Shown here piece by piece: positions 10,751 to 21,500 of a stretch of 32,960 bases of DNA. The notes beneath the pieces were generated by a model that was given only the letters and a program-made list of their open reading frames with translations, made no database searches and was not told where the DNA came from. Location: the NCBI GenBank assembly GCA_905178155.1, contig CAJINV010000001.1:11346850-11379809 (forward strand), read 5' to 3'. How positions within the stretch are numbered: position 1 is the stretch's first letter; every line of letters begins with the position of its first letter. Position numbers and translations under genes: made by a program. The stretch is from Amoebophrya sp. A120. Its lineage: Eukaryota > Sar > Dinophyceae > Syndiniales > Amoebophryaceae.

Positions 10751-12010
10751 CTATTTCCCTTTGAGTTTAATAAACAGAAGTAGCAGTAGCGTGAGACTGA
10801 GCACGAGTGCGGTGCTCATGAGTATGATTTTGTTTGTGAGAACCCGCCGGCTCATTTGCAGTAGTACCCGGCGGCTGTTCGTCAAATTCCGATCGATGTT
10901 GTCAATATGCTGTCGGCTTTGCTGAATCACTTCGCGCTGCTGCCTCAGATCGCTCATGATTTGCGTCCCCGTGGCCTCCGTGTCGACCGCCATGCGATGC
11001 GCATCCTTCAGTTGCCCGGTGCCGGCCGCTATTCGGTTGCCGGTCTCGCGAAACCTCGAATTTTTTACCAGTTCGGCGTCGCGACCTCCTCGGCGCTCGG
11101 CCAGTAGCGCATCCCGATCCACGTTGGCGCGTACCTCGGAATACTCCCGACGAAACCCAAGTTATCCCACGGAAAATCACCACAATTACCGTAAAACTAA
11201 ACATTAAATAGAATTGCAAAAAGAATGCATATCTTCACGCCGGGTGGTCACGGTCATGCTCGTCGTTGAATTTCTTTCGCATTCTGCATTTTCTTTTCAC
11301 CAATTGCAAGTGTAAAAGTGGCAGTGACTTTACCAAGCGTACAACGAGAAGGCTGCGGTACTGACGGACCCGCTGCTGCACGACGCCAGTGGTCGGCGCT
11401 GCGGGCGGGAGGGTCTTGACTTCCTGCTATGAAAATGAAAAACGCCATCCTCTTTTTCACTGTACGTAGGAGCATCATCATATCTACAAGCACGTGGAGC
11501 TTGTTCGACGAGAAAAAACTTGATGAATCAGAATCGCGGCGTTTGTTCCTGAAAGTAAAAACGTTACAGTGGCAAAAACTGCGCTTGATTTTCATTTTGT
11601 GAAGATGGTGATAGATAGCGTCTTTCATTTTCCTAGCTGCTCCATTTGTGCTATCTGCTGTTCCGCAACTTGCATCTTTTGCTCCACGTTGAAAATAGCC
11701 TGGATTCTCTCGTCGATCGCAAGGACATCCTGGCTGCCGGTCGCCGCAGGTGCGCCGCTTCGCTGACCTGGGTTAACGTTAGAACCAGAATACGACGTCG
11801 TGCTGCAGCACACGTTTGTACTTATTTTGCCTCTCAAGGACCTGCTGGTGACCATTAACGCTAGATACATGGGGATCTGCTCCTGCTGTTCCTGTTGTAC
11901 TGGAATAAATTGCAAAAACAAAAAATAGCTCAATAAGTACCGGCCTTGGCGAGCAACTTGCGAATTTCGCTCTCGGAATGATGAAAATCCTCCTCATAGG
12001 AGGCAAACAT
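10751..12010 (-). CDS. VTI1: VTI1-type Qb-SNARE
   Basis: VTI1 is the Qb SNARE of endosomal/trans-Golgi fusion. Exons: 11941-12010 (MFASYEEDFHHSESEIRKLL, matching the start of the VTI1 N-terminal helix bundle), 11634-11899, 11334-11423 (EVKTLPPAAP...QRVRQYRSLL, the conserved LPP and RxYK/R region), 10751-11143. The last exon holds the SNARE helix (about residues 190-245) and a C-terminal membrane anchor (IILMSTALVLSLTLLLLLFI). The residue aligned with the ionic zero layer is Gln in LRQQREVI. All junctions keep phase, giving 272 residues, longer than usual (about 220-230) because exon 2 has an extra Ser/Thr-rich stretch. An in-frame ATG at 12061 would add 17 residues. Intron 1 is only 41 nt (GTACTT...TTCCAG). 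Intron 2 is non-canonical. The intron 3 donor is the least certain. Confidence 0.85.
11424..11633 (-). mobile_element. Introner with terminal inverted repeats in VTI1 intron 2
   Basis: A 210-nt intron between the MEQL and EVKTLPP codons. Keeping the VTI1 frame requires GG-AG borders (GGAAAATG...CATAGCAG) or the one-base shift GA-GG; no GT-AG placement works. Its ends form a terminal inverted repeat: 11431-11449 against 11614-11632, 17 of 19 matching (GAAAATGAAARACGCYATC). AGGAA occurs at both exon borders, resembling a short target duplication. Confidence 0.75.
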
Positions 12011-12061
12011 TTCAGAAACACCACCCTGGTATGAGAGGTTCCCGATTGGCTTATTCAACAT

Positions 12062-12989
12062 TCGAACCGGACGGCCATGCGATTAGTACTGTTTCGACCA
12101 TACAGGACGCGTATCCGTTTCCTACCAACCATGGATACGCCGTGGAAGTCTTACGATAGCAAAGTTTTGGAGTGCTTCAAAAAGTAGAAAGTTGAGGTAT
12201 CATTCAGCACACCACGCGGATAACAAATATAATCTGTACTACTAGTCAAACCGATGACAATGCTACTGTCCCTGTTACAGATACAGACATTTCACGTCTA
12301 CGAATCAATGTCGCCTGTTTTCATAATGTTAATGGCCGCGCAGATCAAGATCATCATTCCTTCGTTTCACTTACAAAAACCCGAGGCTTGTTGGTCGAAC
12401 ATTCGAAACGTCCTTGGTGATGTTTCGGTACTTTTGTCCAAAGAGGAATGCGCAATGATTCGCGCACTTCACGGTTGTTCGGTGGGAACCAGCAGGCCAG
12501 CTGCATGTAACTTCGCGTTCTCCTTCTCAATCTGAATCTCCAAAAAGGAAAATGCGCAAAGATGAAAATAAAAAAACCATTTGTTCGGTTTGCTGCAGTG
12601 CGAGTGCAAGGACATGCGCTCGCGCACTCCTAGTGTTATTTTTTGTTCTTAGTTGGACCACGCAATTGCATGACCACTGGCTTGATTGTCATATCTGATG
12701 TTGTTACCAATATAGCATCTTTTCGATTTCGATGAGATTATCTGTGTATTTGTGTTGTAACAGTAAATGAGTTAATCTGTCCGCGTCTTCAGCTCCTCTT
12801 TCCAGTACATTTGTAGCTACATCATCAGTGCAAAAACTTTTCAAAATGAAAACACACCGGAATCGCGACTGGGACGAAGAAGAAACCATTCCTAAGCCTC
12901 AAAAATCAGCCGCATCATGGGTGACGTAGAAGTTCGAGTGAGTCAAAGTGTCTTGCGCCGACCCTCCTGCTCCTGTCTTTGCAGTCTGT
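12062..12989. other. Intergenic between VTI1 and the actin-related gene, possible tiny gene
   Basis: Two minus-strand fragments look weakly coding: MVSSSSQSRFR from ATG 12889 followed by a GTGTGT donor, and EIQIEKENAKLHAAGLLVP ending at a stop near 12477. Joined, they would make a very short protein, which I do not call. The 93-codon plus-strand frame at 12254-12535 is mostly antisense to the second fragment. Confidence 0.3.
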
Positions 12990-15511
12990 CTAGTAGGTTT
13001 TCCGTGCGATCAGGGACTTCAGATCGATTTTGCCTTGCTCCTCGTAATCCGCTTTGGTGATTTCGTAGTAAGGAAACGTGGAGAAGCTGGCAAACATCGA
13101 CCCCCCTATCCAGGCGGCGTTTTTTCGCTGCGAATCCAGGACCAGCTCAACTTTGCTTCCGACGAGCTTCTGCACCTCGCTGCTTATTCTGCCGGGAACG
13201 CCAGGAAGCATGCTTGTACCTGTGCGTGATATTGCGGTTGTCTTTTTTATTGAAAGCTTGATCCTCGCAAGGATCACACGGCAGAGTGTATCTCCTCTGA
13301 TTTGTGTCCTGGCCTGCCGAAACCGGCGATCAATCACAACTTTTAGGACTAACAGACCTGGCTGCTCAGAGGCATTTTCCTATGATGATGTACGTGCTCT
13401 TCATTGTTGCATGATGGTGCAGGTGCAGCGAATGCGAAGAAGATGCCGCTGCAGCTCCAGCTGAAGAACATGGATGGTCCACAGAGACAGACATGATCAT
13501 GATATAGATATTGCAAAATGTTGTAGACGCTCAAATACCTCCTGTGAGCACAATGTTGTGCATGCACTCGGCGCGGAATTCAGGGTCTAGGGTGTTCAGG
13601 GCAGAAGCACAGATGTGTTGCACGCTCTGCTCCTCGTCACTGGAAAAGAGGACTTCCCCCGCAGCATAACGAATGTCGTGCGGGATCTGATTTTTTTTTG
13701 CGCATTCACATTCTTACAAGACGTAATGAGTTACAAGTTTCTCATGCAACAGTTGTTCCTACTTTAGTCAAATTCATGGCGCGATTGCCATGCACTTCTA
13801 CTTCATTTGTAATTCCAGTTAGCCACCATCACAAACGGAAAAATGAAATTATGAAATCCATAAACAACTACAGGTGAATCCTTACCTGTACGATGCTGCC
13901 GTCTGGTAATTCGAAGGACCTGTGTTCCTGGTCAGATGGGTCCTTGCTGAAGGTATGGACACAAAAAGCATGACAAAGCTCGTCCTCGTCTATTCCGAGA
14001 GTACTTGCTGGTCTTTGTAGGCCTATCATCTTCCACGAGCATGGAGGACAGACACGTACTGGCTACCTATCGGCGGGGAGCTTTGCCGCTTTTCGTTTTC
14101 TGTTTTCATTTTCATATGAGCAGGCTTTATCGTAATCAATAACAACTTCGCAGAGTTTTTCTTTCATCTTTCGCATGACGAGCACTTGCTGGGCGGGCTC
14201 GAACTCCGGTACAATTCGAGCGTCGACACACCGGGCGTAAAGCTCCTCCGTAGTGAATCGCATGCAAAATCACCCTCATCACCCTCCATCTGCAAAAAAA
14301 TGCGGAGACTCGTAAAATCTTAATCTATCAGGCCCAAGGCCGAGCGTAATTGTTGAGGATCGAGGAGTACACTGTAGTGAATTTTCATCTTGCATCATCT
14401 AGGAGGGGGTACGTTGTAATTGTATGGATCAGCGTTACAAGTCAACGGAAATAAGGGTCGTGAGGGGATGTTATCCGATGGGATATGATGTCGGAGCCAC
14501 CGCAGTCCAGTTTGAACATGGCATGTGGTATTGCGTAGCCCTCGAAGACCTGAGATTTAGATAGAAGAATGCACAAAAACTACATGTAGTTCCATCTGCA
14601 CCTTATCGCCCTGCTATGTATACTTCTTTTTGTGAATGTGCTTGGATATTGATGCAGAAAGCAACCATGAAGCATATGATTTTCGCTGAAAATAACCCAT
14701 CTTCGTAATAAGACAGCGTAAGAGTACCGGAACAGCGTGCGTGACTCCATCACCGGACTCCAGAACCAGACCTCTCGTCTTCCCGGTTGAAAAAAGCGAC
14801 ATAACAGCCGTGTTGAACATGGCCAGACTCTTCACCTTGAACTTCTCGAAAAGCAGCTGGAGTTTTTTGGGATTTAGAATTTGCATGTAGAAGCGCCCGT
14901 ACTTACTACGCGAAGTAGCTGCTTGGCTTTTTCCTTTCCCAAGCCAGCAAGCGGAACAAAAAAAAGTATTCGTGCGCGGAAATTCCTTGGAAAGAAAACT
15001 AAAACTTCTGTTAATTCATCATACTTACCTCGCCCATCCACTCCCGGGCGGCTTTTGTTTCTGTTGGTGAGTCGAGCAGCAACACGGGAAAATCTTCCGG
15101 CTCGACCCCTAGGACCTTGGTAAATGCGTGCTGCAACAAGCTCTCAACCGCAGAGCCGCCTGCCTCGCTCCCGTGATCGATCATTCCGCGCTTTACTGGG
15201 TAGGTCAATACCGGGCTCCCTGATACGCTCGCGGCTTCCCCGCCTTGGCTTTCCGATGCTACCGCGGCGCTGTTGTATTGGTAGGCCTCCAGTCCCAACA
15301 GCGTCTTCTTTGTTTTCTCTACTTGTCCGGCTGCACTCCCGCTGGACTGGCCGAGCCCTCCACCCGCAATGATCTCCACCTGGCCTACGACTGTATCTAC
15401 GCACGCCCGCGGCGCGTCCTCGCCGCAGAAGCCGATTTTAGTCACTCCGGAGCCCATGTCGATGACGATGACGTCCGTCTCGTCCATCGTGGCCTCTAGG
15501 TCCATCGCCAT
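12990..15511 (-). CDS. Divergent actin-related protein
   Basis: Actin-fold ATPase family. Start ATG 15511 (MAMDLEATMDETD, good AAGATGG context; the frame is open further upstream but without ATG). Exons: 15029-15511, 14728-14856, about 14480-14549, 14067 to about 14270, 13886-13946, 13539-13686, 12990-13219. Seen motifs: phosphate loop IDMGSGVTKIGF, DAPRA, second loop LESGDGVTHAVPV, FEGYAIPHA, MKEKLCEVVIDYD, FELPDG, VLTGGTSMLPGV and WIGGSMFASFSTF. Oddities: a roughly 40-residue Gly/Ser/Ala-rich insertion replaces the DNase-loop region (about residues 50-100), the position of actin D154 is Glu, that of Q137 appears to be Thr, and the C-terminus is IARKTY instead of HRKCF. Length is about 440-455 residues against 375 for actin. 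I cannot assign an ARP subfamily. The border between exons 3 and 4 is not GT-AG in any arrangement I tried. Confidence 0.85.
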
Positions 15512-16559
15512 CTTCGCCGGTGTTGCTTCGTTTACTTTTTCCAACGTGCACCAAATAAAACGAGCAAACAGGAAGCGACGAACACGAAGGTAGCAGTGGT
15601 AGACCCGCTACCAGCTGAGGATGAAGACACGAAGAAAGTTGCAGTCCGTCCGCAGTACAAAGCCGGTTGTGTAGGTAGCGGCGAACAAAAAGTGGATGGT
15701 GGTCCTTTCTATGCCTATGCGCAACGTCGCGCCGGTTGCTCACCCTACGAGGAGCCCAGCGTCGCGGGTATTTGCCTCTTTTCCCACTCGACTTACCGCA
15801 CAAGGTTGTCAAAGCAACAAGGATGATGCAAACACAAACAATCGTAGCTGTACTTCCATTTGTTCACTATGCCTAAGCTTCCGCTACATAATTTTTTCAC
15901 TCACCTTGGCCATGAACAAACAGTGTTGTTCGTGCTGCGACGCGAAGCAGATTTATCTCACAAGGTGAGGTAGGAATTCCTGTTCCTCCACAGCAACATA
16001 TTATCCCTCATTGAATCCAGGAGCCATCACGACATTTGCGTTCTCTCGAAGAACTCACTGCAGCCCACGACTTCGACTGTTCCACGCGGGCGTGAATTTC
16101 ACGTCCTCAAGGGATAGTTCTCTCCCCCGTTGAGACCAGCCACTCAGCACGTCCCAGCGATGTCGGAAATCAAACCGGACCTGCCTCCAGCAAACTCGTC
16201 TTCTAAAGCAATACCGAGGTAGTTACAGGAAGAGCTCATTAGGGCGAACAAGAACTTTTTATCTTCGGATGAAATATTAGCGCTGCGCTTAGACAGAAAG
16301 CAGACAGCGAGGTGGGACTGGCAGTGGCAGCATCCCAATAGACCTGCATGGAGGTCAACCACAATGCCGAGCCCGCGTGCTGCCTTCGATGGCACTGCCA
16401 CTGGATAGCTTTTTTTCATCTCCTGATTGTGGTGTCGATACTTAAATGGTGGCATCTAATTGATCCTGCCTGTGTAGTTTGCACGTGTAAAAACTGTGGC
16501 TACTTCTTTCCTTCACATTTTTCATACGACCTCCAGATACTTCATTTTTACGCTTCATT
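15512..16559. other. Intergenic upstream of the actin-related gene
   Basis: No supported gene. Open frames on both strands (for example minus 16144-16455) lack protein-like composition. Two near-complementary words, GGACTGGCAGTGGCAGCATCC (16315-16335) and GATGGCACTGCCACTG (16388-16403), could form a hairpin. Confidence 0.35.
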
Positions 16560-17897
16560 TTAGCGGTGTAGTCTCGGTGCTTCATACGGTCCACCTGGGT
16601 CGTCCTCGGTGGTCGCTGCTGGAATGGAGGTTGTGCTTCTGACACGGACGCGCGCATTGTCGTTGCTGCCGATTCTTAGCTTGACCTTTACCTTATTCGT
16701 AGTTGTAAATTCGCCGTCGTCCTCCTGCTGGGCGGAATTCCCGACGGACCCGGTACCACCCCCTTGCCCTTATGCAATTTCGTCAAATTTTGACGCGTTG
16801 TACTTGATGCTCGTCCTCATCTCCAGGATCTTATATTTGTTCTACCAAGCCCCACTGTCAGTCTCATCAACTTCGTCTGAATCTATTCAAAAACTACACC
16901 TTAAGCTTTGGCTTTCCACTATGCAAGTGCTGAGCACTTTCCTGTCTCGTTAGTTGCACGCTTTGATTAATTTGATCTTCATTGTCAGCGAGATGGAGAT
17001 CGACGTTGCTTATGCATCATTCTGATCGAGATCGAGATGTTCGAGGCCGGCCAGAAATGTACGCAAAACGAAGAAATTCATGCGTCGTATCATGTTCAAC
17101 CTCACACCGTCTGCGTCCACGTCGCCTCTGGCATTCACAGTGGCCGAGTTGCCGTATTGGTCCCTCGTCGCTTTGGTCACCTCCTCGTAGCTGTCCCCGT
17201 CCCCGCTACTTCCCCTAGCGTATGTGAGCGTCAGGCGGGAAGCCAAGTTTGCCAAAAAGTCGACATTGAGAAAATTCAAATGTACCACGGAAAGCTCAGA
17301 CACTCTCCGTGCTACGAACATGCGCGAAGAGCGAAAGCGATTAACATTTTGCCATCAATATTAAAATGCACTTGATGGTCGATTCCACCTCCCTAGCTGA
17401 CACTATCATACCCTTCTTCGCCGCCGTCTCCTTCTACTACCGCGCTCGCGCCCTTCGCCTTGGCTTTCACGTTTTCCTTCGCGGTTGACAAACGAGGTTG
17501 GTGGGGCTTCGCTGCTGGTACTGCTGTCCTCCGCGTTGGAGCCATAGGCACGATCTGCTTCCTCCAGACCTTCGTTAGACGCGCTGTGAGCACTGTGACT
17601 GTGTTGTGCTTCCGCACTATCCGCAAGGTGGAGCTGCTTCTGCTTGTTGCTGTTGGGCTTCGACAAAATCCCCGGCAAGGCGGCTCGTCCTGAACCGATT
17701 CCGGTGTAATCCTCGAGTTCCTTCGCCTTGTGTTCAAAATTTTCTCGCTGGTAAGCCGCTTCGTCTTCGACCAGCTGCTTGGTAGCTGCACATCGAACCG
17801 CGGTAGTCACTAGGATGACCAAAATCATAACCATTACTCGTGTGCCTTTCAGCAACACCAGAAAATCTAGGTGGTGGCGGCCCGCTGCTTGTCGCAT
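16560..17897 (-). CDS. Candidate secreted or membrane-anchored protein, several exons
   Basis: Exon 1 starts at ATG 17897 or 17834 and opens with a hydrophobic signal/anchor (MVMILVILVTTAVRCAATKQ), followed by Glu/Lys- and Ser/His-rich sequence (EDEAAYQRENFEHKAKELED) to about 17420. Two further minus-strand segments look coding: about 17040-17210 (SSGDGDSYEEVTKATRDQYG, NSATVNARGDVDADG) and about 16560-16770 (GTGSVGNSAQQEDDGEF, RIGSNDNARVSVRSTTS, ending YEAPRLHR). I join them by composition, strand and spacing only; the splice sites are not fixed, and near the end of exon 1 two frames are open. A plus-strand hydrophobic frame at 16609-16953 overlaps the last segment and could be the real one there. 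No family recognised. Confidence 0.35.
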
Positions 17898-18534
17898 CGT
17901 AACAAGCGATGCGTTTTTAGCTGGGACAAAAGATGAAGATCATACTACTGGAAACTACAGCATCTTGCAGTGATGAGCGACCATGTGCCACTGCATCAGG
18001 CACTTCTGCAAACAACCAAATGACCCAAAAACGATCGGCATGAATCTCCAAACGTGCTGCACGATGCTAAACGATTTTTTGTGACATCGTCTTTTCCCGT
18101 CACACCCGAGACACGTGAATCATAACGAGCGTGCGTGCAGCTCGTCGTTAATGTCAACCGTCTACACTCGGTGCCAGGCACTCCTCGTCGCTCTTGTTCA
18201 TCGTACATTTGCATGTTACTTTGCACTCCTACTGGTATCTCAAAGAATGCACACAAGCCGCGGCGCATTGCCATTGCGAACAGACTGTCAATGGAGTAGA
18301 AGAAGGCGAATAAAGCTGCGTCGAGCTTGCCCGTCTAAAGCGGCGACGTCATTTCGAACTGGAATTGGAATACGAAAATGCGAAATGGGCACTGCGGCCG
18401 GCCTGTGCTTCCGAAAAAGCACTCAGTCAGCAAACGCTGCCCGGCTTAGATTTTCAAGCATCTCCGCCGTGTTGGAATACTCCGGTACAGAACGAGAACC
18501 AAATTGATAGTAAAGAGCATCAACAGGTCATAAT
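17898..18534. other. Intergenic, 3' side of the tryptophan-rich gene
   Basis: Nothing supportable. Minus-strand frames at 17996-18274 are probably untranslated sequence; a further spliced exon of the upstream gene cannot be excluded, because GTAATC follows KR codons at 18558. Confidence 0.3.
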
Positions 18535-21500
18535 TCACTGCAAGCTCGTATTGATTACCCGCTTGACAGATCCTGGAGCCACATAGGGAAGTGCTTCCAC
18601 AGTCCCGTACCCATCTGGGCCGCGCTGGATCTGGAAGGAAACCTGAAAGTTTGATCGACTTTTTCTTGGGGTTGCGCTCTTCATTTGATGGATTCATGTT
18701 GGTTAGCAACGAGGAGACGAGCATCAAGCTCAATCTCAAACTCATACTTGCGCCGGCGAGATCGCGAAAAGATTCATGTTCGCAGTCTTTATTCTTTTTC
18801 TTTCTGGTGCGGATATTAATATTATACGTCGTCTAAACATTCAAAAAAAATCGATAATGAGAGACGACCATCAATACTTCCCCTCAACTTTACATGACTA
18901 CACGAGAAAATCATACAATGTCTCCCGGCTTCAAATCTTCTGGCGTTCCACTCTCGTTCAACTTTGCATCATTAAGATGCAGTGCGCGCACTCCCACACA
19001 GCCGATCGTGAGGCTTTTTCCCTCGCCTTTCACCGTTCCCACGAAGCCGCGCTGGTTCAAATTCTGGGGAGGTAACTCCGAACCTGGTGATCAATTTTTC
19101 GTGTGTTGGTGACGCTATCGCCAAAAATAAGAAAAATCATGATTATGGTAGTACGCATTTGCTGTGTACTCGGTTACGATCGTATTTGTACGTCGAACTC
19201 GAACTATATCAGATTCATCGGTATTGATTGTCATGACAGCGGTTCAAAGGTGGAACTCCCAAGCTGATTATACCGTGTTTGAAGCGTAGGCAAGCGGCGC
19301 CACTCGGGTCCATTTGCACCTGAAACGCCAGAACCGCTCCCTCCGGTAAATGTAGAAAGGACAGTGTGGGCAGAGAGATCGTGGGAAACAACGCTGCAAG
19401 CTCCGGACAAGCGATGTGCGTTTTCTTGCTGGCGCTGTCTCGTAGATACTGGCCCGTAAAGTGAACGGTGGAAAAGTGGACGCTGCTCAGCGGGGTCTTT
19501 TTTGTTCCTGATAAAAGAGTTTTCGTGGACCATGCCAAAGCTAGAAGAGAGGACCGTTGAGGGAGCTTGGAAGAAGCAAATTAAAGTTGGCAAAGCAGGA
19601 ATGTTGTTTTTTGACTTTCGGCGTCGAGGAAAAAAGAAAAATGGTCAGTGACAGTGAAGAACGTCAAACAAATCAGTCGTACGCGCAGTCGGACTTTTAC
19701 CGCAACTTGTATCCCCCGGCTCCACGCCCCAAGATTCTAACTCGTTTTCAAAGTAAGCGCACTTCGGGAAGTTTTCGCTGTTGTGATGAAAGCCCGGCCC
19801 CGGGGGAAAGTCCGTAGTTGGTTGCCACCTTTTCGCCGGTGTTGAAGTAGAAGAGTTTCCTTTTCTAGCTGGAACTGGTTGCGCTTTCAACTCTTGCTGT
19901 CGCGGCACAGAATTTTTCATCTCGACGCCGTCGCGAGTCGTAAGCACAGTTTTGCTACTGGTTGTATTTTCGTCATCAAGAACTTGCTTCACCACGTTTG
20001 CGGTCGTGCTAGGTGGGCGTGCCCGTTTCATCTTGACACCGCCACTAGTCGTAAAGGCGGCGCTCCAAGGCTTTACCCGTTCTTCTGCATTTCCATTCGG
20101 GCTGCTGCGCGTCTTGCCAACGGCAGTATCAGTGTGGTCGTCGTGGCCGTAGTCCTTCTCCTGTTCATTCCACGAAGACCTAGACTGTGATCCGCTTGTA
20201 AGATTTTCATGCTTCTGCTGTTTGCCATCATGCTGTTGCGGACCATACTTTTTCATCTCTTTGTCATCCTTCTCGTCCCACCACGGCTGCGTGTTTTCTT
20301 CCCCATCGTCCAAGCCCTTTTCCTTCCAGTCGTGGTTCCGATTCTCTCGTCTGGTGTTCCACGACCCGTTTTGATTGTTCCAACTGGACGATGATGATGA
20401 CGAAGAGCTGGCTGATGTGCTCGCGTTTTGGTCTCCTCCTGCTTTCCTTCCCCAGCTAGAAGACCAGTCTTCCTCTCTACCATCTTCTTCGCTCCACCTT
20501 TTCCACGAATTGGAAGAGTTTTTCTCGCCCTCACTGTTCTTGCTGGGGTTATTTTGGGTTTGTTCTTCTTCCCAGCCTTTTTTTTGCCAGGTATAGTCTT
20601 CTTTGTTCCACCATTGTGAAGAAGACTTCCAGGAGGAAGAGGAAGTAGACGTAGACCGATCCTGCTTCTCGTCGTTCCAAGAATTCTTGTAGCTGTGGTC
20701 CTGCTGTTTTTCATTTCGTTCCCACCAGCAAGAATTATTCGTGTGCTTGTCACTTTGCCAGCCTTGTTTCTTGTCGTCGTCCCATCCGTCTACTTCTCGC
20801 TTCTGGTAATATTCCGCAGGCTCACCCCGACTGCGACTGCTCGTTTTCCATGATGAGTTTCTTTCCTCCTCCTCGTCTTGATTCTTTCTACTTTTGCCGG
20901 TATCGTCTTCTTTGTCTTTCTGTTTTTCGCTTTCCCACCATTCAGCATTGTTTTTCTTCCTTGAGGACCACCCGGATGAAAAGGCTCTATACGTATCGCT
21001 GTCGTGGTCGCGATGCCTTGAGCTACTGCTTGCATTTTTCTCCCTCGTCGGCTCAACATGTTCTACTCGAGGATCCGGTGTTCTATTGGTGTTTGCATTT
21101 GTCTATGAAATGCAAAAGCATCGCACTAGTAGTAATCGCATTACAAATTCGCTCAGCATTACAAATGGAATTTCTCATGCTGATTTACATTGAGAAAGAG
21201 ATTTGTCATGCATAATTGCGATTACTACGAGTACGATGCTTTTGCGTTGCATATTGTCCCCCCGCCGAGTCCGCAGTCTTCTTTCCATATGACACCCTCA
21301 GAATGGAAATCCTCAAAGTGGAAATAATTTGTAATGCAAAAAAACGACTCCAGTTGAAGCGCCATTTCTAGTCGGCGCATGACAGATTTTCCGGGCACTC
21401 AAAGCATGTCTGTCATGCTAAGTAGGCAAAGGGGTGCCCTTCTGTCGTGCTAAGCAGCACTCCAATTCTTCACCCCTAGCAGGACAATAGTCGGCCTCCA

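Noticed and set aside
14280-14550. U12-type AT-AC intron in the actin-related gene
   Set aside because: The donor-like ATATCC is present, but I found neither a TCCTTAAC-like branch site nor an AC acceptor giving the right frame, so it is kept only as an unresolved border.
19231-19593. 120-codon minus-strand frame (Pro/Ser-rich)
   Set aside because: The alternative frame of the same exon joins in phase and resembles the following domain, so this is a shadow.
20253-20753. Basic 166-codon minus-strand frame rich in Lys/Arg/Thr
   Set aside because: It overlaps the Trp-rich exon in another frame; the Trp-rich frame continues unbroken from 21102 to 19701 and joins in phase to both neighbours.
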